A stretch of 64,000 nt of DNA from Sipunculus nudus. Taxonomy: Eukaryota > Annelida > Sipuncula > Golfingiida > Sipunculidae. The translations under genes and the position numbers were made by a program. Shown piece by piece: positions 1 through 12,238 of the stretch (positions are counted from its first letter, which is position 1; every line of letters begins with the position of its first letter). The DNA lies in contig CM049320.1 in NCBI GenBank assembly GCA_026874595.1, positions 42,914,714 to 42,978,713 of the forward strand, written 5' to 3'. The notes below the pieces were generated by a model. It worked only from the letters and a program-made list of their open reading frames with translations, had not been told where the DNA came from and made no database searches.

Positions 1-490
1 AAAACCATTCAGTATACAGTTACTAACAGAGACAGACCAAAAACCATTCAGTATACAGTTACGGTCAGAGACAGACCAAGAACCATTCAGTATATAATCA
101 CTGTCAGAGACATGCCAAGAACCATCAAATATACTTACTGTCAGAGAAGACCAAGAACCATTCAGTATATATTCACTGTCGTGGCCAGACCAAGAACCAT
201 CAAATAAATAGGTTCTGTCAGAGATATGCCAAGAACCATTCAGTATATAATCACTGCCAGAGCCAATCCATAATCCATGCGATTATACGCAGCGATATAA
301 AGTTACTGTCGGAGACGACGAAGAACCATTCAGAAAATAATCTCTCAGCCTCAGGCCAAGAACTGTGCAATATATAGTTATAATCCTGTCAGAGGCAGGC
401 CAAGAACCGTTCAATGTATAATTTCGGTCAGGGCCAAGAACCACTAGGTGACATTCTACCACTCTGTACCGTTTCTGTTTCAGAGACAAC
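1..490. repeat. ~39-bp degenerate minisatellite
   Basis: About a dozen head-to-tail units of 35-41 bp share the core CCAAGAACCATTCAGTATA followed by a TCAGAGACAGA-like tail. The first two or three units are nearly identical and the later ones increasingly degenerate. The array runs off the left edge of the window, so its full length is unknown. No coding content is seen. Confidence 0.85.
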
Positions 491-500
491 CAAGCTATTA

Positions 501-644
501 TGAACTGACACCTGTAAGTGTCTCAGAGTGACCAGTCCAGGTTAAGGTGACTCCACTTTTGTCTATGGCTAGTGAACTGACACCTGTAAGTGTCTCAGAG
601 TGACCAGTCCAGGTTAAGGTGACTCCACTTTTGTCTATGGCTAG
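501..644. repeat. 72-bp direct duplication, two identical copies
   Basis: Positions 501-572 and 573-644 are identical 72-bp copies beginning TGAACTGACACCTGTAAGTG. The absence of differences suggests a very recent tandem duplication, or an assembly artefact. Bases 645-959 contain no gene I recognise. Confidence 0.9.
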
Positions 645-959
645 TGATCTGTATAACTTGTCCTGCCTCCCGTGACCTGCGTGCAGTGACCGAAGTCATT
701 TATCATGTGGGCGACGTCGTGTTGCTTATGCTTTTCTTACCACTTCTTCTTGTACGTCAATGTACACGTATACCTGATGTCTCTCTTGCTGTCTCTGTAA
801 CGCTGTGAATTGATCCTGCCCCAAACCATGGGTTCCATGACCACTGATCCGTCGACTCCCTCGCCCCGGCGCCCTGGTGTGTGTATTGACGATTGTGTGA
901 TTGATCTGTGTAGTCCGCTTCACTGTATCACCTTCTAAATGTGTATTGATAATCCTGGG

Positions 960-3155
960 AACCCTGGCGTGATGAATTCCAAACTATCTAAATACGACCA
1001 TGCCCCTTTAAAGACCTTTCGTGTCAAGCATCACCGTAAAAATCCTTGGATGCCTCGACACATTGAACAACAAATTTATCACCGCGAAAGAGCTTGATCA
1101 AAAGTAGCCTTGAAAAACGGCAGTCTCGCCTCATGGAAAAATTTTCACATTCTACGCAATCGGGTGACCTGCGTGATAACAGAAAAGCATATTTTACCAT
1201 GATAAAATAACCTCTTCATCATCTAAACAAATGTGGCAAACTCTTTACACGGTTATTCAACCAAAAAATAGCTGTGAGCATAACTCTGTCAGCTTCACCG
1301 CCTACGAACTCATTGAATAATTGAACTCAATCGGAGATGAATTATCCAGTACTTTACCCATGATCCGATAAAGCAATGTCATATCCTCAATTCCTCTGAT
1401 TCAACTTATGAGTTGGCACAAATTAATAGCCCTACTGTTCTTAATCATCTGCGACAACTGATAAGCAAACCTGGCCTTGACCTATAAAACGTCTGGCACT
1501 TTGCTTTGTGCTGCCGCAGATATTTTCGCTCCTTCTCTTACACATATTTTTTTAGTTCCTCATGATTGGAAAAGCGCTAGAGTAGTTCCAATATATAAAG
1601 GGAAGAGTAAATTAAAAGAAATAGGTAATTACCGTCCTATATCTGTAACATGGGTTACTTTCAAAATTCTTGAAAAAGAAGTAAAAAGTTCTCTTATTGC
1701 TTATCACCTTCTCTCTGAACAAACAGCTTCCTGTCAAATAACTCCACTCAAACTCCTCCTCACCTTAGTCGACAACTGCCTCTTATCATTGATCAGTGCT
1801 AACTTAATGCCGCGCGTTTTCTAGATTTTGAAAAGGGCTTTGATTCTCCAACACACAATATTCTTTTGAATAAAACGGAACAATACAGAGTTTATGGGAC
1901 TTCTCTGAAGTGGTTTCATTCACATTTAAATGATCGCAAACAATTTGTAACCTTCGCTAACTTCGCTAAATTAGATGCGTAATAAAAGCTCTTAATAAAT
2001 GCCGAAAAATAATCTTTCGTGTTAATACACTCCAAACAACGTAGGTCTAATGATAACTTATCAATCAGTATAGGTGCTTGTACTATTGTGAGTGTTGCAG
2101 ATGTTCGCTATTTGGCAATTGCAATTGACCGCCATCTATCTTGGAAGAATCAAACAAAAGCAGTAATAAAGAAATTATGATCAAAGATAGGATTCCTGCA
2201 AGGAACTAGCAAATTTCTCCCAAAAAATACTTAAATACATTTTACCATGGGTTCATTTAGCCAAATATAGAGTATGGCCTTACTGTTTTGGGAAATTGTG
2301 CTCGTACATTTCGTTTTCCCATTAGAGGCTTCAAAGTCGAGAAGCCAGAATAATCTAGGTCATTCATGATCACTAGCATAGCAGCTTGACAATGATCCAT
2401 GACAATAGATGGAAGAACATACAGCAACGATACTTGTACCTTTTATAGATATTGACGTATCAATATATCATTGGAATCGCACCTTCTTATCTTAACAAGA
2501 ATTTTACTTTTACCAGTGATTTTCATCAGTATAACACTCGTTTATCAGTAAACTCTCACGTTTATCTTCCGAAACCGCACTAAGAAATTCTAAAAAAAAT
2601 CCTGTTATGTCGGTAGTGTTCTATGGAATAGCCTTCCGATAAAACTAAAAAAAATGCCAACAATCTAAAGAGCTTAAAAAGGGTAGCGCGCTCATATTTT
2701 CTTGCATATAAAACAAATGTAGAATAACTTCCTTTTATTTTCTACTTGTATTTATGGCTAAATAAAACTTATATTTAAGCGTAATCTAATTTTTTTCATT
2801 ACAATACTTGTGCACATTTTATCTAGACCATACACATTTTTTTTCAGTTGTACACAATGGTGCTTTCTTGAGTTTTTAACCAAGCCTCGTTTTATGTATT
2901 TAGTTGCTCTGTTGCATACTTTTTTACAACGTATCACTACTATATATATATATTTGTACCTCATTTATAGCTGTGTTTATACGTCACTGCGTTTTCGCTA
3001 AATGATTTGTGATTGTATGATGTCATTTTAGTTTAATGGACCTACTGGAAATTGGATTTTGTTGTGATTTCTCTATGTATTACAGGGCCTTTCTCTAAAC
3101 AATTTTATTCTGATAAAGGCTATCCTTGAAGATGTTGTAATAAATAAATAATATC
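960..3155 (+). pseudogene. Decayed non-LTR retrotransposon (LINE), ORF2 remnant
   Basis: Reading-frame fragments in order resemble a LINE ORF2. A pre-RT linker lies at about 1000-1200 (contains PWMPRHIEQQ). RT follows at about 1540-1830 (contains ARVVPIYKGK and NYRPISV) and continues at 1826-1980 (DFEKGFDSP, YGTSLKWFHSHL). A later segment at about 2107-2180 has VRYLAIAIDRHLSWKNQ, and an LWGNxxRT-like stretch lies near 2290. The C-terminal part sits at about 2540-2650. Many frameshifts and stops separate the pieces. The 3' end is a short TAAATAAATAATA tail near 3150. The endonuclease domain was not found, so the copy is probably 5'-truncated. The clade (Jockey/CR1-like) is not resolved. It is not functional. 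Confidence 0.8.
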
Positions 3156-3216
3156 TAGAGCTTTCCTTGTGCGCAGCGTCCAATATTTTGTCCCATAGGA
3201 TACTCTATATATACAG

Positions 3217-3432
3217 CAGAAGCGGATCCAGACAGAGGATCGATGACCCCCCCCCCCCCCGCCCCCGCCCTTTCCTTTTTTTCAACCACAGCTACTTTTT
3301 TCAGACTTTCGGACCGAATTTTAAAGGCTGGACCCCCCCCCCCCTTCCGGAACTAGGGGACCTTTTTAGGTTTCGTTTATAGTCGTCCTGGGTTAGTCCC
3401 CTCCGTTTTCAAAATGTTGGATCCGCCCCCTG
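3217..3432. mobile_element. Short MITE-like element with terminal inverted repeats
   Basis: The left end CAGAAGCGGATCCA and the right end TGGATCCGCCCCCTG are inverted relative to each other, with internal C-rich runs. A CAG...CTG terminus with GGATCC is typical of non-autonomous hAT-like elements. The target duplication is unclear. A related left end (AGAAGCGGATC) recurs near 6964. Confidence 0.55.
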
Positions 3433-4884
3433 AATTACATGTATACTAATTATCGTTGTCCGCCTTTCCACCACCCCCCCCCCCCCCACCCCCAAGATTT
3501 TTTCTCCATTTTTGGTAATATCCAAGTTAAAATAGAAAAAGGTGATACAAATGATAAAGAAGATTTCACTCCGGATCAGTGCCCTGTCCATCTGCTATTT
3601 TGTTTCAAACCGGTTTAGGCCCAGTTGCCAAACCAAGCCAATCAGTTGAATATAAATGAAATATCACTAGAGTATGGTCCTTTTTTCAGCAGACTTAATA
3701 AAAAACCAATTTGTCAATTCATATACATAAACTGCCTCAATGTTTGTTATGCATGTTAATCTTATAAAGCCATGAAACCGGTCCTGCCACCCGAAACCTT
3801 TTCTTGATGTTTGCCGGTTTAATGATTGAGACTAAAAATATCAAGCATGTCGCAGAATTATCCCCGTAAATCATCTGAAGAAACGTGACAAATGAAAATT
3901 TTCTGTATGATTTAATTATTTTACTTTGACCTGTTAACCTTGATGAATATGTCATAAAATACATATAGTTTATCAAATAGTTCAAGTGTTGGTTGTTTTT
4001 AATCCAGGTTTAGATATATATTATTTCATAGTAAACACAGAAAGGGAACCAAAGCCTATAATTCATATTTTTTATATATTTCATTTCCAATATATCAATA
4101 TTTTTCTGTTTATTGCAGGGGGGAGGGTGATAACATTGACACCCCCCCCCCCGCACCACCCCGTTGCTAATCGAAAAATGTTTTAATTTCTTGTCTGGCT
4201 GGCCATTTGAAGATGTTCGTGATCCTGACCAAGCTATCACCCGCTGGTCCTACTGTTTATCATTAGACACTATTTAGATATTATTGAGATACTATTTTAG
4301 GTTGTATTGTATTCGGATACTGTATGTATGTACATGTAACAATAACAAACAAACTTTTTCTTCTTCATCGTCTTCTTTTTGTAGCCGGCAAACGTAAAAC
4401 GAAACAGCTAGGCCGCCAGTCTTAAGTCGTATGTGACTGATATGGTCGGTATAATCGTATATATCAGTCAGTCACGTTTTCTCGTTTGTCAATCACATTA
4501 TTTCAAAAAGATACATATTAATAAAGCAACATTTATATACATACCATTTATATACCATATATATACCATGTATGTACCATAAGTTATATGTACCAGAAGC
4601 TCTTGTGCCGACCACGACAAGGAATTCTCTATAGCAATAATCTGTGTGCCTGATTGTGTTAATGCATGAGTGTATATAATACAACATTTGCAGTATTAAT
4701 TAGCAGTGTGTAATTTGAACCAACCCAAGAACCAGAATCAGCAGCATATACTGACATTTGGCAAGCAATTATTGTTTTTCCATCTATCAACTTGAGAAAC
4801 AATATTTTTCCCTAATATCGGGGCCAATAAAGAGAACCACTCTCATGAAAAGGAGATGAATTTATACTTTATAAATGGTAAGGT
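3433..4884. other. Gene-free AT-rich stretch with poly-C tracts
   Basis: No coding exon is recognised. C-rich homopolymer runs occur near 3473-3492 and 4141-4153; similar runs in this window sit inside MITE-like elements, and the second is probably another such remnant. TATA-rich microsatellite-like sequence lies at about 4535-4580. Confidence 0.5.
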
Positions 4885-5800
4885 AGGTGGCGCCACCTGT
4901 CTGCTTGACGAGAAAACTCTCCAAGATTGATTTACATGCCAAATTTGAGACCAACACATTGAAGGCTCCTCAGATAAGAGCAATTTTCATCTAAAAACAA
5001 ATATACAGGTGGACGTCATGGCAAAACGATTGCAGATGGCGCCACCAGTCTTGCGTACAAGATGGAGGAGTCCAAGATCCATAGATATGCACAATATAGG
5101 CCAAAAGGCCAAATCATTCCTGAGAAAAGGGCATCATTTTATTCAACAAAAAAAGGAAGTTACGTGGCGCCACCTGTCTGTTTATGAGAAAACTTTCAAA
5201 GATGGATTGACATGCCAAATTTTCGGACAAATACCTTGAACCACTTCGGTGATAAAAGAAATTTTCACCGAAAACACATTTACAGATGGACGCCACAGCA
5301 AAATAATTGCAGATGGCACCACCAGTCTTATGTACAAGATGGAGGAGTCCAAGATCTATGGATATGCACAATTTCAGGGCATTAGGGCAAACCACTCCTC
5401 AGAAAAGGGCATTAATTTATTCTAAAAAAAGTGAAGGTAAGTAGCGCCACCTGTCTGTTTATGAGAAAACTTTCAAAGATGGATTGACATGACAAATTTT
5501 CAGACAAATACCTTGAACCACTCCGGTGATAAAAGAAATTTTCACCGAAAACACATGTACAGATGGACGCCAGAGCAAAATAATTGCAGATGGCACCACC
5601 AGTCTTATGTACAAGATGGAGGAGTCCAAGATCTATGGATATGCACAATTTCAGGGCATTAGGGCAAACCACTCCTCAGAAAAGGGCATTAATTTATTCT
5701 AAAAAAGTGAAGGTAGGTGGCGCTACCTGTCTGGTTTACGAGAAAAATTTCCGAGATGGATGGACATTTCAGACCAATACCTTGGACCACTCTCCTTGTA
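4885..5800. repeat. ~278-bp tandem repeat, about 3.3 copies, with GGCGCC palindromes
   Basis: A module beginning with a GGTGGCGCCACCTGTCTG-like motif recurs at about 4887, 5165, 5447 and 5718, a spacing of 272-281 bp. Each unit also carries a second internal box, CAGATGGCGCCACCAGTCTT or a G-to-A variant, near its middle. Units 2 and 3 are most alike. Short ORFs seen in both directions repeat from unit to unit and are by-products of the repeat. The palindrome links this array to those at 36-39 kb and 60 kb. Confidence 0.85.
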
Positions 5801-8639
5801 AAGGTCCTGGCCCCAATTTAAATATACATCATCCCATAACCCATGTCTATGTATATGCTTAATATGCAAGAAATCTGTCCATTAGTTTTGACTTATAATG
5901 CTCAAAGTACTGTTAAGTGGCAATGATGGGGGTATTAAATGGCAAGAAAACAAGAAAAGGAAAACAGGTGGCGCCACCAGTTTCTGATACATAAAAACAC
6001 ATTCTAAGATCTTCAGTCAAGTTGATTTTTGGATCAATCCGTGCAAGATTTCTTGATATAATTTTTTAAGAATTTGTGTGATTTTTCCCAAAAATGGACC
6101 TATTCAAGGTCAAGGTCATGACCCTATTTTAAAAAGACTTCGTCCTCTGACCCATATCTATGCACATGTCAAGTTTGGTAAAGATCCATAAATATTTTAT
6201 GAGTTATCCCGTCCAAACGAAATCTCTGCGGCGCAGAAATCTCTTTGTCTGGCGATACAATAATGATCAATGAACAGTGCATTTTTTCAGAACAATTCGC
6301 AAAACCATTTCTCATACCAAGGTAATGATAATTCTGAATGAACCTTATTTTTCTATGGGCGAGAAACCTTGAGGATTTTTTTTTAATTTCAATCCTTTAT
6401 TAGTGTTCATCTGGCTGTCATAATAAGGCAGTTAGTTTATGAGGTAGTGGCATAGGAGGTCAACTATGCAAATGAAAACAAAAAAACATTTATTGCTCCA
6501 CCAGCCAAGATGAATATATTCATCATACTTTAGGGTTACCTTTTCTTTGGAAACCTATTATTTTGTACCATAAAAAGCCTGGGAAGCTTAAAATATAAAC
6601 TAATGATCACTTAGTGTATTGCATATGTATCTATCTTCGCTTATGTTGAACTTCTGGTGACTCTGCTTTCATGATTGTGTTATTAGAAAATATACTAAAT
6701 GTGTTTTATCTAGCATGCATGGGGACACCTATACATACCACGAAACAGCCTATTACCATGGGTTCATGTTTTCTCCTTTCATGTATTGGTATTGTAGGAC
6801 TGGTCAGATAACTTATTGATCGAATAAATACAGTAATAATTAATAATATTTCTATTTGGAGTAAGCATCTAAATACCATGGTGTAATTCACCTTGACCTA
6901 CGACCTTTATCCTTTAACACTCGCACCCTTAAATCTATAGTTTTTTCAGAGTGATGAATGACAGAAGCGGATCAAAGGGAGGTCCAGGAGGTTCGAACTT
7001 TTACTTTTGCACTAGTACACAGCTTACAGTTTTGTTCAGAACTAGTTGAATTCGCTTCAAAGCCAAATGAAATATAAATTACAGATTTTGCCATTTCATA
7101 AGGTAAGGCATAGCAGCCAGACAGGTTTTCCTTGTTTTGTTGGGTATTTATTCCTTAAGATCAGATAAACTACCCAAAATCGGAAAATGGTTATCTGGAG
7201 TTAAATTGAGTGGCCATGATTACCTAAAGTGGAATTAATATATGCAAATAATCTTATTTTGGGTGATCAGTAATATCTGATCACATGCTTTATGGCACAG
7301 CGGGAAATGGGAAGTAATAGAAAGTTATACATATTACTCTTATTATATTATCATTCCTATTACAGCTCCATTTATATCTATTATATTACAATTACTTTGA
7401 AAATCTGAAAATTTGTGTTATTATATATATTATTATCCCATCCCGGGTGTGCTAAATTTGTTGATACAAACAATTCAGGAACAGTGATTAAGAAGCATTT
7501 AATCTGTTGTCATGTTCCTTCTGTTACCATTGAGAGGAATTTGTGTTTGATTTTAACCAAATACTGCATGGCCGATCTTTACACTGACCTGGTGCAACTT
7601 TCAATGAGCGACACCTAGGAAAATATAAGATTTGGAACTTCTGTTCATCAATTTAGATCAGGTCAATGAAGCCTGTAAACTTCAATTGCAATTCAATCCC
7701 AATTCATTTTATTTCCCGTCATTTCCAATTCAATTCCAATTCAATTCAGAAATGACTCCAGGCCTGGTCTCACCTGGTCCACATGGGCCCATCCAGCAAG
7801 AACCTAACTTGTCATGAGCAGCCGGTGGATAGAACAAATAATCCCGGTCTCCTTCTGTGAAACCTCAGGGCTACATTTGACTTCTTCGCCAGGCACTTCT
7901 AAACCACCCGTCTTGACAAAACTCGCGTTCCTCCCTCGTCTTCCAGCCAGGACGCGGCTATCTTCCGTCTGGAGTAGACTGGTATATGCTCACATATCTA
8001 AATACATAATGGCTGTAAGTGCAAAATGTGATTAACGAATCAAGACGCCATATGTTGTCTGACTTGCATTCTGGATACTCTGTATAGAGTTTACATAGTT
8101 TACCAGAGGGGCAGCTTCATACAGTTTGGCTTGACAGGCTATACCAGTCATACATGCCCCTTTTAAAGGAGATAATATAGTGACTATGGTACCGGATTCG
8201 AATAGCTATACTTCTATAGACTTCAGACATTTCATTTAAACCGTTGTTTTAGGTGCCACTTCATAATAAAGGTTTATGGGCTCAAATGATAGACATCTTG
8301 TCAGAAAATTTACCTCTTTCTAAACCAAACTAATCGAACGAAAAAATTATTGTTCTGTCAGGAGTGATTTACCCATGTAAAGAAATGATTTCTTTATCCT
8401 TATCATGGATGCATAATTACTTATTGTTAAGCTTACACATTGAACGACATCGGATTAGGATAATCTCTAACTTAAACCTATTGCCACACACAGTTATGTA
8501 CTGTCCCTTTATGCATCAATCTGCAAATTGCTCTTTGAGATCCTACCGTTTCTGGTCAATTATCTTTCCTAATATTTACCTTCTCGTATTTATCATACCG
8601 AGACGGTGTACTGGTTGAATCAGATAATGGCATATCGGA
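5801..8639. other. Gene-free stretch with dispersed-repeat fragments
   Basis: No gene is recognised. About 5803-5880 (CCTGGCCCCAATTTAAATAT and following) reappears in inverted orientation at about 30,780-30,880. About 6110-6245 is repeat-like sequence ending in CTCTGCGGCGCAGAAATCTC. A further GGTGGCGCCACC box is at about 5968. The region 7400-8640 carries only short ORFs without recognisable motifs. Confidence 0.45.
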
Positions 8640-9229
8640 TCGTGATTTTTCTCAAGACTAGTCTCTACACGGGCATCCTTACTGGTAGGCCCAGTAGGAG
8701 TATCAGAATCCCGGTACTTCCTGGTTACTTCCGGTACATTTTCTAAGGTAAAGGGTACATCTGTCTGCGGATGCGTCTTTTTTTAGGCAGTGCTTCTTTA
8801 ATCACTCCATGTTCTACTGATTTCTATTTCTGAATCTGACAGATTCAACCGGGATTGGCTGGAGAATACTTTGGCTTTTCCTGTCATATATTTTCTGCTC
8901 GTCCTGCCTAGTTTCCTGCGGAAAAGTACGGCTTCGCATTCCATAATTTCAGAATGAAATGCATGGTAAGGCTTGGTCTCTATATAGGCACATTCTTTCT
9001 AAATCTCGGCCATCCTGATTCCACAAGTTCACTTACCTTCATTAGCGCTGGATCTCGTGCAGCTAATCTAGGCTCATTTATGGAATCTGACAGATAATGC
9101 TCATGATCTCCCGAGCATCGTCATGCTCTGGGGCTCGTCATTTACTGTGGCAGGGCTCAATTCATCGGAAATTAGCAGTTCTTTGCCAGGTATCCATACG
9201 ACTTCTAAGTTATATCTCAGTAATGATAT

Positions 9230-9480
9230 ACTGAATTAATTCGGAATTAATTTGCGTAGGGGTTTCTGGAAGATCAAAACTAAGGGTTTATGATCTGTTT
9301 GGACAAATGCTAAAGCTATGGTAATGGAATGGCTGGCAGCCAAACTGAAAGGCATTTATTTCGAATTCTATGGGCGCGTAATTTCTCTCCGCTTAGATGT
9401 TGAGTCTCCGTGACGCATACACGACGGGTTGCGTCTCTTGGCTGTTCATGGCTCCTTAGTCCATGGACCAGTATGGGTAT
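9230..9480 (-). pseudogene. gypsy RNase H fragment
   Basis: On the minus strand the segment contains QPVVYASRRLN, then AERNYAPIEFE, and after a frameshift a TDHKPL-type block. These match the conserved RNase H order of Ty3/gypsy polyproteins. It lies downstream, in element sense, of the RT connection at 10706-10500 but is separated from it by the duplicated block at 9540-10175. At least two frame changes are needed to read it. Confidence 0.65.
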
Positions 9481-9539
9481 AGCTGGAGGGGGGGGGGGAT
9501 TCTAGACTCTAAGGTCCTTATAGCTAAAGCTCCCTAGTT

Positions 9540-10175
9540 TGTGAAAATGAATGTTGGCACTTGAAACAAGGCCGATTTTTCAAGAAATGGCCCTTTTATC
9601 ATACCGCGTCAAAGAGCCAAGTTCACGGCGGAGAGAAATCGTTAGGGGGTATGGTCACAGAATCGACTGTAACTTCCTTAATACTAGTCCTATGGTAGTG
9701 AAATAAACGTCATTTTACTCCTCTCTTATTGCTCAATAAGATAGATATAAATGTGTTTGTATATGGATGAATTACATGTTTATAAAGTGCAGTTATGTCT
9801 AACTCCCAAAATAATTTTAAATGTATATAATGTGTATACATTAAAAAAATAGACATGATGAATTAGTCGGATCTACTTCATAATCTGAGTTTATTTTATA
9901 GTTTCTGTGATCCCCTGATTATGAAAAGTAATTTTGGTAGTTGAAACTAGGTGAAATTTTGGAGAAATGGCCTGCTTATGAACCGTGTCAAAGTTCCAAG
10001 GCCTAAGAAAGGCGGAAATGGGACATGAATGGTCACTAAAATCAACTATAACTTCCAAAAAACTAGTTCCAGGGCCATGAAATAAGTACCATTTTATTCC
10101 TTTTTTATTGCTGCATAAGACATATAAATTGGTGTCGAAAATTCTTTTTTTGCAGTGAAAATCCGACAACGTCAT
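9540..10175. repeat. Diverged ~225-bp direct duplication
   Basis: About 9535-9755 and 9905-10135 are alignable over their length. Shared landmarks are a TTGAAACNAGG box, AGAAATGGCC, a CCGTGTCAAAG-type box, a CAACTATAACTTCC-type box and TTATTGCTNNATAAGA. About 150 bp of AT-rich sequence separates them. The pair interrupts the gypsy relic between RT and RNase H. The minus ORF across the second copy has no recognisable domain. Confidence 0.65.
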
Positions 10176-10338
10176 GAATTAGTTGACATTTGTATAAATT
10201 TACCTTAAAATTTTCAGTATACTTAAATGCAGAAAATAGTCCACTGGCATATCTGAGTCTGAGCCATACTTTTCTGCAAAATTACAGGAGTTATAATTGG
10301 AAAACTTCTGTCGCTAGACCATATTATATTTAGCCAAC

Positions 10339-10340
<2 letters not shown>

Positions 10341-10391
<51 letters not shown>
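10341..10391. repeat. (CA)n(TA)n microsatellite
   Basis: A compound dinucleotide run, CACACACA directly followed by TATATATA. Confidence 0.95.
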
Positions 10392-10397
<6 letters not shown>

Positions 10398-10499
10398 TCC
10401 AGAACCTTCGGGTCTAAGTAATGTGTGACTTCTAGGTATGAGAAAATTAGGGTCTAGAAAATTTTCTCGGGGGGTGGGGAGCTTACTGGCCCATGGACT

Positions 10500-11344
10500 T
10501 TAGACCAAGACCGCTCGCGTCAGTTTGCAGGGTAACTTGTCTGGAGAGATCGCAGCGGGGGCAGCTGAGGCAGCACTTATCAGCTGATTAAAATCTTTAT
10601 CATGGCGCTTTTCTCCCAAGTCCATGCGATATCTTTCTTCCACCAATTCTCGGAATGGAGATGATAGACGCGACAGGTTGGGGATACATTTTGCTAAATG
10701 GACCATGATATCAAGGAATGATTCTAATTCGGATCTGTTCTAAGGTTTAGGCATATCTTGTAGGGCTCTGACACGCTCCTGGTCACGCTTGAGACCCTGA
10801 TCCGTCACCATGTGACCCGAGTATATACAAAACTATTCATACTAATTTTTCAATTTGGGAGATTGAACTTCAGAACCGATTCTCTGGCACGGTCAAGGGA
10901 TTGTTATAATTGGTTTCCAGGTTGTCTATTGGAATCACCTGAGGGCATTTTGTCTATAATGATATCTAGACCATCTAGTATGTCGACCTCCTCTACCAGT
11001 GCACGCTGCCAAATTTCTACCGCCGAACTGATTCCAAACGGCATTCTCTTGAATATGAACCAGACCTAGGGAGTATTCAAACAAGTGAGTTTTGAACATT
11101 CTTCTGTTAATCTTAACTGCCAATAGGCCGATGTTGCATCAAATTTTGAAAATATTCTGGCATTAGGCATTTTGGAGACTTCATGTTCCAGGGTTGTGGT
11201 AGGGAAACGCTGACGGCGTATCGATTTGTTCAAGTCCTGCAGGTCCTGGCAAACTCTAACATTGTTTTCATGGTGGTAGTAATTTGATTCAACCACAGTA
11301 TATGTCGGTTCGGTAATGGGCTCGCTTACACCCAGACCCACCAT
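10500..11344 (-). pseudogene. gypsy reverse transcriptase and connection domain
   Basis: The minus-strand frame at 11344-11066 includes VCQDLQDLNKSIRRQRFP, then NARIFSKFDATSAYWQL, the conserved RT palm motif region (FSKFDATSAYWQ equals the FxxxDxxxxYxQ block). The frame at 10706-10500 includes VHLAKCIPNLSRLSSPFREL, the connection region seen in Ty3/gypsy polyproteins, ending in LPCKLT before RNase H. The catalytic YVDD region was not located cleanly; the intermediate sequence around 10,800-11,060 is frameshifted. Confidence 0.75.
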
Positions 11345-11589
11345 TCTATCTATTTTTTATCCTTTGCCTTATCTCTTATCATATAGATTAACTGGCGAGG
11401 GGGGTTGGTGCTGCGGTTTTGCGGGCGGATGGGGCGATACGTTGTGGGAATCCGACTTGTCACAATACGCAGCGAGGGAGAGGATACCACCAATATCATG
11501 GTCAATTCTTTTATAAATATAAGCTTTATTTATTTTACTTGGATAGTACAACTAGTTATGATAACTAATACGAGGCACTATCCATGGCT

Positions 11590-11757
11590 CGGATGTTGGC
11601 GCTCGTTAGTCTGTAAGGTTGGAGAAATCAAGAACCCGGAGAAAACCACCGACCCTCGACGAGCATCTACAACCCACTCTTATAGCCACGCCGGGAACCG
11701 ATCCCGAGTCGCCAGCAGAGAAGGCCAGGCGTTTTACCACTCAGCTGTCCATGGTCA
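11590..11757 (-). mobile_element. tRNA-derived SINE copy
   Basis: On the minus strand the sequence starts near 11,755 with an A-box-like AGCTGAGTGGTAAAACGC (about 11,729-11,746). About 35 bp later comes a B-box-like GGATCGGTTCC (about 11,693-11,703), the arrangement of a tRNA-type pol III promoter. It is followed by a conserved-looking body with GGTCGGTGGTTTTCTCCGGG (about 11,636-11,655), of the kind shared by several metazoan SINE families. It sits inside the gypsy relic between protease and RT. The exact 3' end is not clear. Confidence 0.65.
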
Positions 11758-12008
11758 ATTTCATTTGCAACATCACAGATACGTTGCAAAATGCCCAGCA
11801 TTTCACGAGTAGTCTTGCCTAGGATTGGGACTATGCTGTCGCAGACTATACCTGACAGGTTACTTGGGTTGGATTGGGCATTAGGCCTGTTTCTTTACCT
11901 AAATCTGTGTGGTTTCACCATTAATGAGTCCGTCCTAATTGCTAATGGAATGATTGCTATAACGTTTCAAGTTTCACTAGGTTTCAATTTACCCTGAAAA
12001 GCCTCAGG

Positions 12009-12236
12009 CTACCGTTTGAACGTTACCCGAGGAAAAGTATCGACTTGAGACCCACTATCCAGTTTGAACTTTACCAGTGTATTACCAATAAAGCAGTATT
12101 TATCCATTCTTGAATGACAATACCAAACACTACCTTTATCCGTCCGAGCAGACACAGTTTCGTCAATTGAAAACACAAAAGTTGGGTCGAAAACCCGTTC
12201 ATCCTGCTCGTCTGCTTCCAGCGATCCTCCAGTCAA
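12009..12236 (-). pseudogene. gypsy aspartic protease fragment
   Basis: The minus-strand frame contains VKFKLDSGSQVDTFP, with the DSGS variant of the retropepsin D(S/T)G active site. This is the expected position between gag and RT. The gag zinc-knuckle side is replaced by the 22-bp minisatellite immediately adjoining at 12239. Only the N-terminal half of the protease is readable. Confidence 0.7.
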
Positions 12237-12238
12237 TT

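Noticed and set aside
1477-1824. Functional reverse transcriptase gene
   Set aside because: The frame is an isolated piece of a LINE ORF2 with frameshifts on both sides and no catalytic YxDD block in frame.
5009-5862. Similar minus and plus ORFs (MVCPNALKLCISIDLGLLH type) as a gene family
   Set aside because: They recur once per 278-bp tandem unit and have no domain; the repeat explains them.
11690-11757. tRNA gene on the minus strand
   Set aside because: A and B boxes are present but a cloverleaf is not evident and the sequence continues into a SINE body.
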